From: Cephalotrichum gorgonifer
Lineage: Eukaryota; Ascomycota; Sordariomycetes; Microascales; Microascaceae
Direction: 5' to 3'
NCBI GenBank assembly: GCA_900312665.1
Contig: ONZQ02000015.1
Coordinates: 620,001-684,000 of the forward strand
DNA length: 64,000 nt
Positions 54,890 through 64,000 of this stretch are shown one piece after another. Under the pieces are notes generated by a model. It did no database searches. It had not been told where the DNA came from and saw only the letters and a program-made list of their open reading frames with translations. A program made the position numbers and the translations under genes. Within the stretch, counting starts at the first letter, position 1. Every line of letters begins with the position of its first letter.

Positions 54890-56175
54890 TTTGAAACGAA
54901 AGAGAAACGTATGGTTTGTAGAAGGGTATGGGTCCGATGGGACGAAGTGCAGCCAGTTGTGAGGGAGGTGGGCGGCTGCAAATCGCTGGACTCGAGGAGA
55001 CTGGCCTCGGTCCGTGTCGCCAAAGTCCTTGGATGAAAAATAGATGTAAATTGCGATAGACGATAGATAGGGAGGGGGTTGGTTTGGAGGGGCGGGCTTA
55101 TCGAGCCAATCAGCTTCGTATAGAGCAATCACGTGCTTGCTCCTCCCCCTCGTTCACTGTCGCATTTCCGGCACTTTTTTTCCGATGACCACATCTACAG
55201 GCAATGCTTCTCCCCGATATCACTGGATACCCCCCCTCCTATCAATGCCGAATGAGTACTACCTGCTGGCCGAGATGTACAATGACGGGAGGTCTTCTTA
55301 TAGAGGCTATATACGGAAATAGAATGTCATATTTTACAAAGACAAATATTGAAACACCACGAGGATGGCCTGTCCTTACCCTCCAGTGGTGTTTTATGGG
55401 TCATAAATATTGTCCATTCGATGGCCGGGCCATGTGAGATCTGGGTCACAATTATTGCTATAATTGATCATAATTTTTAGAAGACATATCTTAATGCAGC
55501 ATTCGAGGTGTGGTGGATTATTCGGCTGTTATACAGCTATGACCATATCCATCGAGCACACTCTGTGCCAGTTGAGAGACTCAGTGGTGAGTGTTGCATT
55601 TACCTCCGTGCAAAGTGGGAAAGCCGCCTTTGCGTGGAAGTTGAGACACCGCCCACTACTCGGGTTTTGGAAAAGGATTCAAAGATTCAATTCCAAAATA
55701 CATGTAGTAGCGCCCAGCGGACTGGATGTCTGTTCATAGATCTGTCTGGGACACTATGAGATTGTCTAGGAGCCTGTCTGTACATGTACGTCCTGAGACT
55801 CCTCACTCGTGGAATGTTCCCCATGTCGCAGGACCCCGGATCGGGTATCCGTCCACTCTATCCGCAAGGCGAATTGAATCCTTCCGTTAACTCGCGTGAA
55901 TAATACCACGTTTGCAAGCTGACTTCGTTCACGTGGCTGCCCTGTTATTGCCGACAAGTCTGACATGGTTACACGTGACTTGGCGTTTAAAACGCGACAC
56001 GTACCCCCGTGCTCTCGGGGTCTGATGTTCCTCCTTTTCTGTCTCGTCTCAGCTACCGTCGCACTCCAATACCCCGTGTTAAACAAGTCCCCCGGCCTAC
56101 ATTAGGCAAAATAATTAAACGAGAAATCCAACCTCGTTCTTATCCTTCCCCTCAGTCGACAATATCTCATCAAAG
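54890..56175. other. Intergenic upstream of the DUF4267-like gene
   Basis: No gene is recognised. CACGTG words (55931, 55973) and the short palindrome GCGTTT-A-AAACGC (about 55983-55995) lie in the last 250 bases and may be regulatory. Confidence 0.4.
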
Positions 56176-56550
56176 ATGTCTGTCCTCCTCCTTATCTCCG
56201 CCGCCTTCGCAACCATCTTCGTCGCGTTCGGCGTCAACGCCATTCTCCAACCCTCCAATACACTCACCTTCTTCGAGCTCAGCGCGCCGACGGCACCGGC
56301 GGACCGACAGATCGTAGACGCGCTACTTGCCGTGTACGGAGTTCGGGATATCTTCATGGGAGCGGCCATCTACGCCGCGGCGTACTTCGGGAGCCGGAAG
56401 GCCCTTGGCTGGATCGTCATTTCGGGCAGCGCCGTGGCGTTTGCCGACGGCGCGGTCTGCCAGGTCTATGCTGGGAATGGGGCGTGGAATCACTGGGGGT
56501 ATGCACCGGTGCTGACGGTTGTAGGGGGCCTGTTGGCTCTGGGATACTAG
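56176..56550 (+). CDS. Small membrane protein, DUF4267-like
   Basis: Single-exon frame of 124 residues from the ATG at 56176. Four hydrophobic segments are visible (LLLISAAFATIFVAFGVNAI; ALLAVYGVRDIFMGAAIYAA; ALGWIVISGSAVAFADGAVC; GYAPVLTVVGGLLALGY). The block YGVRDIFMGAAIYAAAYFGS and the ADGAVC turn are the pattern I recall for fungal DUF4267 membrane proteins. No enzymatic motif is visible; the role is unknown. Confidence 0.75.
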   Translation: MSVLLLISAAFATIFVAFGVNAILQPSNTLTFFELSAPTAPADRQIVDALLAVYGVRDIFMGAAIYAAAYFGSRKALGWIVISGSAVAFADGAVCQVYAGNGAWNHWGYAPVLTVVGGLLALGY

Positions 56551-57924
56551 GGAGGTCGATATGGACGTGGGAGCGGGGAACTGTGTGTCTACATGCTTTG
56601 GATCGATCGAGTGCACACAAGGATAATTTGGTGGACTGTACTTGTTATCTGCGAAAGTGATTTTGAAGGGAGTATAATTGTACATGGTCGCATGATAAAA
56701 TGTTCTCAAATCTCCGTGAGCGAATATGCTTTCCGAGGCCGTTGCATCAATCAAGCTGTTGTCTCGTCTGTTCACCATACTTCCAGATGATCAGCGACGA
56801 TCCACGATGATCTGCCGCTTCAAGTTCCAAGCCGGGATGTGCATTGACAGGATGAATCCGTGATTCAAAGTGCGCGGGAACCGGGCTCGACGGTGGGGAT
56901 TTGAAATACCAGGTTAGAGCCACTATTAACAGGATGTGGATCTAAGTAAAGAAATGGATCAAAGAAGGTTGTGGGTCTTCGGTGGGGTAAAGCCTTAGGA
57001 TACCCACTCCCACTACCATTAATAGGTTAATCTGACGATGCCGCGCAGGGGCGCCAGCCGTGAACTTCGCAGACGGCGGTACCTAGTCAAGGTCACACCG
57101 TTCGCCATACGCGCATTACAGCGCCGAGGACGAAGCCGAATGGAAATCCCTTGCAGAGTATCCCACTGGGATACACATGACAGGAATGGGTGCGCGTGAT
57201 AACACTGAAACGTCACATCCTGTTCTTGTCGAGGTGGGGCCATAGTGGACAGAGATTGACTGGGATGGTAGCCTGGCTGGGATAAGAATAGTTGGATCCA
57301 CCGTCCGCGCGGATGGTTACCTCCGTCAGGGGTGTTGGGTGGATCATCAGGGAAAAGGGACGGAGAGCGTCATGGCGGCGAAGTAGTGGATGGTGAGAAG
57401 TGGATGACGAGGTTATACGTAAGTAAAACATGCAGAATACACGAATCAGCCCGCGGAAATTAGCAGGGTATTGAAATACGTATGGTCTTCATGTTTCCAT
57501 TTAACCAACCGAGTTCATCACAGGGGAGGCAGAAAAGAGGCGCCGCCTCTAGTTGGATCCAATTTTGGATGCTAACGACCTCAGAGTATCCAATAACATG
57601 CTGTCGGGACAGATCGCAATTCCGGGCTCTGACCCATTTTCGTAAACTGATCCCCGTCAAGGCGAGAGATGCGGTATAACCCGGCCCGGAGTCCGGTCCT
57701 TAGGCTGGTACGGCGAGCTGTTCCAAGAGTCGATATCCTTCCATCAAGCGGGCCCGACAATTCTTTCGCGAGTCCGTTGGTAGCACATAAGTCCCCGAAG
57801 CGTTGGTGTAGCATACGTCAGACGAGACCTAGATGGAGGCTCGAAATCCGCGGCCCCCTACTCAGGCGAGGCACCGGCATTGGCCTGGAAATGCTACATG
57901 GACTCAACTCATTTTTCCAGGCCG
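56551..57924. other. Intergenic between convergent genes
   Basis: No gene is recognised. A tRNA-like string near 56890 was examined and rejected. Other frames lack motifs. Confidence 0.4.
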
Positions 57925-59361
57925 TCATTGTCCCGGCCAGTCTCTACCTTCACTCCTGGAAGAGTAGCTGACTGATATATCAGTTTGACAGTGCACCTGT
58001 GCCTCATCCACCTTCCCATTGCTACTCTGCAAGATAATCTCCTCGCTCCCCGTATCGTTATCCCCGTTTCGATCTTTCTGGGAAGCGAAGATCCTCGTTG
58101 CGCTACGGCCCTGGTCGCCAATTTCTAGGGCACGCGTCGGGTCTTGACTGTTCATGCCGCTCAGCTGATAGCTGCGCTTATAAGATTCGTCTGCCGTAGA
58201 GTCGTATCCTCGGGCCTTTACCCAGAGGGGCCGGAGGACGGGGATGGAGGCGCATATTATGGACACAAAGTTCTCGGTTCCCGAGTAAATGAGCATGTCG
58301 ACGGTATCAACTATGAGTTGGTTCAAGTTAGTTAGGATGATTAGTAAGGACGAATGGAGGCAGTGGCAGGAAAAAAGTCGTGAGGAAGTACTAAGATGAG
58401 AGCCGGAGGTGGTCTTACAGATGTATTCGTTGTACGACCGAAGGGTGGTCAAGGCAGTTGTACGTAGTATGCCGCAGACACCAGCACTAAAGGAAACAGG
58501 TTAGTATCTAAAGCAGCTATGGTGATAAATTTCTCCAGGCACTCACAATACGCCAAGAGCTAGGCCGAAGATCGCGAGGAACTTGTCCTTCCGTTTCATG
58601 TTCAGGTCCCACAGAATAAAGGCGGGAGCGAGGGCCAGGATAAAGTCGACAGCAACGGCATATGCTAATCTTGGTCAGTAACACCCCAGAGAGTCAGTCA
58701 CCCACAGGTGCGAGTCTCCCTCCCCCCTGTGGACCCCCACGGCGGGGTGGAAAAAGAAATATGGATACATACCCGAGGTGGCCAGACCGATTGTCGAAAA
58801 GTCAAGCCAGCACTTTCCAGGGACTTCAAAGTTCCAAACTTTCTCGACGGGTGTGCATTGAATGAAGATCGCAATTGTGCACCAGGTCACGATGAGGCAC
58901 GTACTGACGACGACGGCCCAGATGAATAGGCAATGCCACCGTCTCCGCACAATTCGGAGCAAGAAGGCAGCGACGGCGCCTTTGCTGGTGGCGATGTTGA
59001 ATATGCAGACGCCCTGGCCGATGATTTCGAACTTCATGGCCTGGATGTAGTCCTCGGGCGGGATGTCAGCGCGTCGCTGGCCGAGGCCATATGCTGTCCC
59101 AGCGGAAATGAATGCTGCGTAGACGGCGAAGAGGACCTTCGCGTGGAGTGTGTTAGCGACCGTCCGTTTCGACTGTTCGTTCCGCTCAAACTCAAGGCTG
59201 GTACACACTAGTGTGACGCAGAGCAGGAAATCATCCCAACCGGCGCTGTGAAGTATGAATATCCGGGTGTACATGCGCGCAAAGATGAAGAGTGCTGCGA
59301 TCACGGCCTCAGTCCATAGCGCTGCGTTGACCGTCGGCCCTCTTCCCCCGTATGAACTCAT
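57925..59361 (-). CDS. Fungal rhodopsin-like integral membrane protein, five exons
   Basis: Minus-strand exons 59209-59361, 58773-59136, 58547-58664, 58419-58486 and 57925-58310 give 362 residues. The start is the ATG at 59361. The first intron (59137-59208, 72 nt) stays open in frame, but I remove it: the spliced reading DDFLLCVTL followed by VLFAVYAAFISAGTAYGLG fits the family, and the retained one does not. Seven hydrophobic helices are expected; family marks are GWDDFLLC, GTAYGLGQRRADIPPED, GVCIFNIATSKGAVAAFLLR, AIFIQCTPVEKVWNFEVPGK, and the late CGILRTTALTTL and SGTENFVSIICASIPVLRPL. The last 110 residues are polar and cytosolic. These proteins are common in Pezizomycotina, some being candidate receptors; no ligand can be inferred. 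Confidence 0.88.
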
Positions 59362-60654
59362 GGTGATAAAATCCGGTAAGATGCGGAGTAGTTCTCGAAG
59401 GGGGAGTTGGGCGAGCGGATGTGGTGGGGAATCCTGCCGGTCACCGTTGTTCTTTAAACTCTCCGGGTGGTTACACAAGGATAGAGAATCTACGGCACGG
59501 CGTCTGGGGCCCCTCTTGACCTGAATTTTCCAATCCTTCTCACAAGTACACCTGCGACAGCGTTACGGGCGATCTCTTGCATAGGGGGCTGTCCTCGCCA
59601 GGGGACCCCATGTTGAATGAGCCGGATGTACCTCTGAACCCGGAAAGACCCCAGTCGAGTAGAGCTGTGCTGCTAAACATCACATCTGGGGCCGGGATGA
59701 GGCCAGCCCCTCACTGTCTAGAAATTTGGTACAAGCACGAGGATGGAGTCAAGGCAATAATACCAAGACTACTCCAAGCCTACTTCAAGACTACTCCGTA
59801 TTTCGTATCTGTTTGCTAAGCTGGATTATGCGGACCAGCCCATACAATGCTAAGCCTTTGCTTGTACTTATTTCGGGCGTTTCTTTGCACTAAGATCCGG
59901 CGCCAGGTATCTTATCCTTGTCACAGATACGGCGATACCGCTTCCCCGTGATAGTCCTCGACCCTGGCCCGCTATTCCTTTGTTCGCTGCCATGAATAGC
60001 ACCCTGGCCTGAACAAATACTTGCACTAATAATAATAACAGCGGAAAGGCGGAACGGCGGAAAGTTTCCACAACGCAACATACTCTGTCGCTCGCCCTGT
60101 TTTTTTGGCAGAGGGAGGAATGGGGCGAAGCTTGTGGGAATAGGGCAAGACGATACATGTGGGAATAATAAAAAGCAATAACATACCTTTGCCAAGGCTC
60201 CGCGAATGGGAAATAAGTAAGAGGGAGGCAAGAATGCATGACCAGCTGCCAATAGAAGAAGGGCTGTGATGTGGCTGCTTGATTTCGAATATTCCTTGTG
60301 CGGCTGGAAGTTCAACCAGCCCGCTGTTTGAACAGCGGGGGTCCCGGAACCCAGAAATCTTCTTATCAAATACCCATAACCACTTGCCATGAAACTGTAT
60401 CAAAGACCGGAGACTTTTTGGTCCTCTCCAGCCAGCACACCCCGATAGAGGGGAGAAACAAGGTGGGCCAGTGTTCGAGTGCCAGACCTCGACAAGTCCA
60501 GACCAGTGGGGCCAGGAATGCCCCCACGCAGCGGGGACTCCGCATCTCCCCATCTACCCGTCTTCCATGTGGAGATTGGGAGAACAGATTCACAGAACAT
60601 GGTCGCTTTCCCAAGGTGCTCAAATAAGGGGTAACAGGGCCGCGGTCTGAAGCC
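59362..60654. other. Intergenic, no gene recognised
   Basis: Frames of 120-175 codons on the minus strand (59868-60553) overlap each other in different frames and lack domains; they are treated as chance. A short direct repeat CAAGACTACTCC occurs near 59764 and 59783. Confidence 0.4.
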
Positions 60655-62687
60655 ATGTCCTCATCATCTCGCTTACAGACAACCCTGCGAGTGTGCCGTA
60701 CAACCTTCCCCTCAACAGCCTCCTGGGCCAGGCCGTCGCGCTGCGCATCCCGCTTTTCCTCGCCCGGCTCCTGGCATCATATCTCACGCCCCCGCTGAGG
60801 GAATTCCCTGGCCCCTCCTCGCGAAGTTCACTGACCTGTGGCGGATGCTTGATTATTTTCAATGCACCCAGATACAGTCGCACCAGAGCCTGCACGAGAA
60901 GCATGGCGCGGCCGTCCGCATTGGACTAAACATGATCAGCCTCAGCGACCCTGCGCTGCTGAAGACCGTGTACTGTACGCGAGGCGAGTTCGTCAAGGTG
61001 AGCGGTGGATGGGGAAGCGGGTATTCGGAATTGCGGCGTTGACTAAGATACATGCAGAGCAACTTCTACGAGATCGGCGATGCAGTGGCCAACGGACAGA
61101 GGATCGAGAATGTCTTCAGCACGCGTAATAACCTCTTCCATTCGAGGTACCTGAAGCCATACCAGAAGTACTTCTCCATGTCTACCGTGCTCAAGAAGGA
61201 GGACCTCGCGGACAAAGTCGTGTTATCACTGTGCGAGCAGCTTGAGGTTCGGTTCGTTGACAATCATAATAAGGGAAAGACGGCGCCACTCGCGGACTGG
61301 ATTGAATACTGTCAGTACACGGGGCTCTGATGGTGAGACTCTATCTCTGGTTGTGGTGGCTAACGGCACCTGTAGGTGCATGGGACCTCGACTGGGAGTT
61401 AACCTTTAGTGAGGACGCGGGTTTCTTGAAGACGGGAGCGGATGTGAAGGGCATGATCCATACAGGCGAACGAACTATGCGCTATCTCGGCTGTGTAAGG
61501 AACTTTCTCCAATCCCTACTCCCTCTTTCCCCGTATTCATCCGTCCCTAGAATTGGCTTTTTTTTGGCACCCACCTAACGTTCACAGGTCGGCCAAATGC
61601 TGTGGCTGGACAGGGTTCTGGTAAAGAACCTGACTGCCCAATAAAGTTTGCCACTTTCAACAACGTTGCCATGTATAGCTTCCAGAAGGTCATGGAGAGG
61701 GTCTCATCCCAAGGCGAAAAGTCGCGCGGAGACTTGGACAATTTCCTCGAAGCGAAGGAGCAGCATCCTGACACCGTCACCGATAATGAGGTGGTCAGCT
61801 ACCTTATGATGGATGTATGTATCGGAGTAACATACCAACTTGTGACACTGGGGTGTTTGGTCTGACATGTTTGTTTAGGTACTGGCGGGCGCGGATACTA
61901 CCTAGATCGTATAGAAGGCCATTATGTACAACATTCTCAGCTACCCCCATGTCCTAGAGAAGCTTCGTTCCGAGCTAGACGCCGCCAATCTGTCCTTCCC
62001 GCCCACCTACGAGGAGATGAAGGACTTGCCGTACCTCAGTGTTGTAATCCTGGAGGTAAGCTAACCCAGAAGAGGATTCAGTATGTGGTTGCTGTGATAA
62101 AGAAGCCACGCTGTTGATTTCTCTCCACGGAAGGGTGGGGAGCCATAGAGTGCTTACTGATGAGATCCTGCGAAGGGCATGCGTATGCACCCCGTCATCA
62201 CCGGTATAATTGAGCGCATCGTTCCCTCGACAGGGCTCACCCTCCCTGATGGTCGCGTCATCGCCCCAGGCACCAAAGTCGGGATCAACCCCTGGGTCTC
62301 CACGCGCAACAAGGACATCTACAGGGAAGATGACGACGAATACCGTCCCGAGCGCTGGCTCCCGTATGAGAACGAGAGCGAGGACGAGTCTGCCGCCCGG
62401 CTGAAGAGGATGAGGGATGCTGACTTCACCTTCGGGTCTGGAAACCGGCGATGTGTGGGAAAGTACATGACTTTTCTCGAGCTTCACAAGGTTACGTCTA
62501 CTTTGATCAGTCGCTATGATGTGAGTTTCTTTCCGGGAGTCACTCCGCATCGGTTTCGGCAGATGGGCTAATACTAATTTGCTAGATTCAACTCGACGAT
62601 ACTTGCAAGCAGTGGTCGCCTCGGTGGTGGTGGTTCAGCTTCGTTGATGACATCAATGTTAAGATCCAACGACGGTTGCAGACGTAG
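60655..62687 (+). pseudogene. Cytochrome P450 pseudogene (pisatin-demethylase-like group)
   Basis: Exon-like segments can be followed from about 60690 to the TAG at 62685-62687: an N-terminal REFPGP block, HGAAVRIGLNMISLSD to 60997, SNFYEIGDAVANGQRIENVF from 61065, WELTFSEDAGFLKTGADVKG, GQMLWLDRVLVKN, FNNVAMYSFQKVMERVSSQG, AGADTT (I-helix), LPYLSVVILE, GMRMHPVITG (E-G-M-R split by an intron at 62055/62176) and FGSGNRRCVGKYMTF with the heme Cys. Most splice sites are still consensus. Lesions: a one-base deletion near 60813-60818, another near 61637-61641 that leads to TAA, and two in-frame TAG codons at 61903-61905 and 61912-61914 right after AGADTT. The start is uncertain; no clean ATG joins the first block. 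The decay looks young. Confidence 0.8.
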
Positions 62688-64000
62688 AAACAACCAACTT
62701 GTTGGAATATACATGTGTAAGATTTCCGTCACAGACTTGCCAGACGAAATGGGGTACAATACGACGTTATATTATGGGGTGGAGGAGACGCTAATAATAG
62801 CGAAGATCAAGTGTGTTTTGTGGTATGATATAAGTAAGCTACAAATGGATTTGCTTGGATTAGTTACTACCCTTCTCGCCTTGCCAGCTGGTGTTTCGAG
62901 AGCTGTCTCTACCGAAGTTTACTTTCCTGGACCGCATTACTGAATATTCTGATCACAGATTTCATCTTATACCCTTCCCGTTCCTTGATATCCGGCTCCG
63001 CCCGACCGAACCCCTCCTCTGTTCACTGGCGGGCGTGCCTCCACCCGGGTTTAAAGGGACAGGTATTAGTCCTGTTCCGTATTCGGCTCTAGCTAGCTTT
63101 GTGACTAGACCAAGAAGTCAATGTCTCAAGTGAGGGACATTCACCATAGCTATGTTCGTGCTATCACCCACTATCCGCTCCCTGCTATGCGGCCCCGGTC
63201 CTGCGGTCCTTGTCGTGGATAAAAGGGGGGACACACGTGGAGACTTACGCAGGTAAGTGGACAGAGATAGATGGTAACCATGTATCGTGTCGGGGATCGA
63301 GGAGACCCCAGGCTCACACATCTAGCCTGCGTTCCGCGATATCCTCGACCAGCCTCTTTCAAGCAACACCATTCCCCCCCCTTACCCATCCCCCCTTTCT
63401 ATCAGTTTACATGAACAAGACTGCTGTCGATATGAAGATGGCTAAAAAAAAAGCATCTCTCTAGGCCCCTGAGGTGCCTGGGGTTCATAGGATTTTACTG
63501 CCATGCACGTGACAGGTCACCTCCAACTTTCACATTACTCGCGATCGCAACTTGACATCTGGCCAGCCCCTATACCGCCCAGATCCCCAGATTACCGAGG
63601 TCGCCCGGAGCACTCCTCACTCGTCCTCGTCAAGGCCCTTGACTGAATTGGACGCCTTTCACCAAGACACCCCGTGACGACAGCGTTCTCGGCCCCCTCT
63701 ATGGTTAGAGAGTATAACCCGGAATGGGACGCTTTGAAGAAGAAGGGAAGGTCATATCAGAGAAATATACTAGCGATCGGATCGTCACCGCCAATCAGGT
63801 TATCTAGTTTCTGGCTTTGAAGAACATGACCTAAAAGCTCAAGATGCGGGATGATACCGTGCCTATGAACACCTGGCACCCTCAGCGCCACTTAGGGAAA
63901 TAGACGCCTGCCAGTATCATATTTTCTTCCGTATCTCCTCCCCCTTGCTAAGTAGTGCCGTGGCGGTTGAGCCTTGGCCCTTTATATAACCCCTCAAAGA
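62688..64000. other. Intergenic to the window end
   Basis: No gene is recognised. A TATA-like TTTATATAA lies within the last 25 bases and could belong to a gene beyond the window. Confidence 0.4.

Noticed and set aside
56870..56945. tRNA-like words (GGGATTTGAAAT, GTTAGAGCCACTATTAACAG)
   Set aside because: No acceptor or T stem can be folded around them.
59868..60553. Overlapping minus-strand ORFs of 123-175 residues
   Set aside because: Three frames overlap, none has a domain, and composition looks random.
1..64000. CRISPR arrays, bacterial operons, ribosome binding sites
   Set aside because: Spliced eukaryotic genes throughout; no regularly spaced direct repeats of CRISPR type were seen.
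1..64000. A complete secondary-metabolite cluster
   Set aside because: P450s, oxidases and transporters are present, but no polyketide synthase, NRPS, terpene cyclase or pathway regulator was found.

Overview
The window reads as nuclear DNA of a filamentous ascomycete (Pezizomycotina, probably a plant-associated or plant-degrading member of a class such as Sordariomycetes; the class is an inference). The genes carry many short introns (about 50-112 nt, GT...AG) and the GC-rich third codon positions throw long antisense shadow ORFs. The families are typically fungal: an AA9 copper monooxygenase, a cutinase, a Dal5-like permease, a rhodopsin-like seven-helix protein, a fungal HNH protein and a fungal N-terminal-domain/TPR protein. 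Three tRNA genes with very short introns (Gly-UCC, Tyr-GUA, Thr-UGU) support this. All exon structures below were built by hand from splice-site consensus, frame continuity and recall of family motifs; no alignment or search was run.

Layout. 1-12 kb: a secreted beta-propeller hydrolase-like protein, tRNA-Gly, a four-exon MFS transporter, a small secreted chorismate-mutase-like protein, the AA9 enzyme, and an agmatine-deiminase-family protein that seems to have lost its catalytic Cys and a second catalytic residue. 12-23 kb: an OPT oligopeptide transporter, a long gene-poor stretch with decayed duplicated fragments, an HNH-type protein and a Dal5-like permease. 23-31 kb: an FAD monooxygenase and a TauD-like dioxygenase in convergent orientation, then a 1079-residue protein with an NLR-like fungal N-terminal domain and TPR-like helices. 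32-38 kb: a six-exon P450, a sugar-transporter-family gene with eight exons, and a small intronless YdeI/OmdA-like protein of bacterial look. 40-46 kb: a three-exon cutinase, an amino-acid permease and tRNA-Tyr. 47-64 kb: an F-box-like protein with a membrane tail, tRNA-Thr, a GPI-type acidic surface protein, a second sugar transporter, a DUF4267-like membrane protein, a rhodopsin-like integral membrane protein, and a P450 pseudogene.

Together the genes look like ordinary accessory fungal chromosome: secreted polymer-degrading enzymes, nutrient uptake carriers and oxidoreductases, without a backbone synthase (PKS, NRPS, terpene cyclase) that would define a biosynthetic cluster. The observations most worth following are the apparent deiminase pseudoenzyme, the NACHT-less NLR-like protein, the bacterial-type YdeI/OmdA gene, the secreted chorismate mutase and the recently broken P450.
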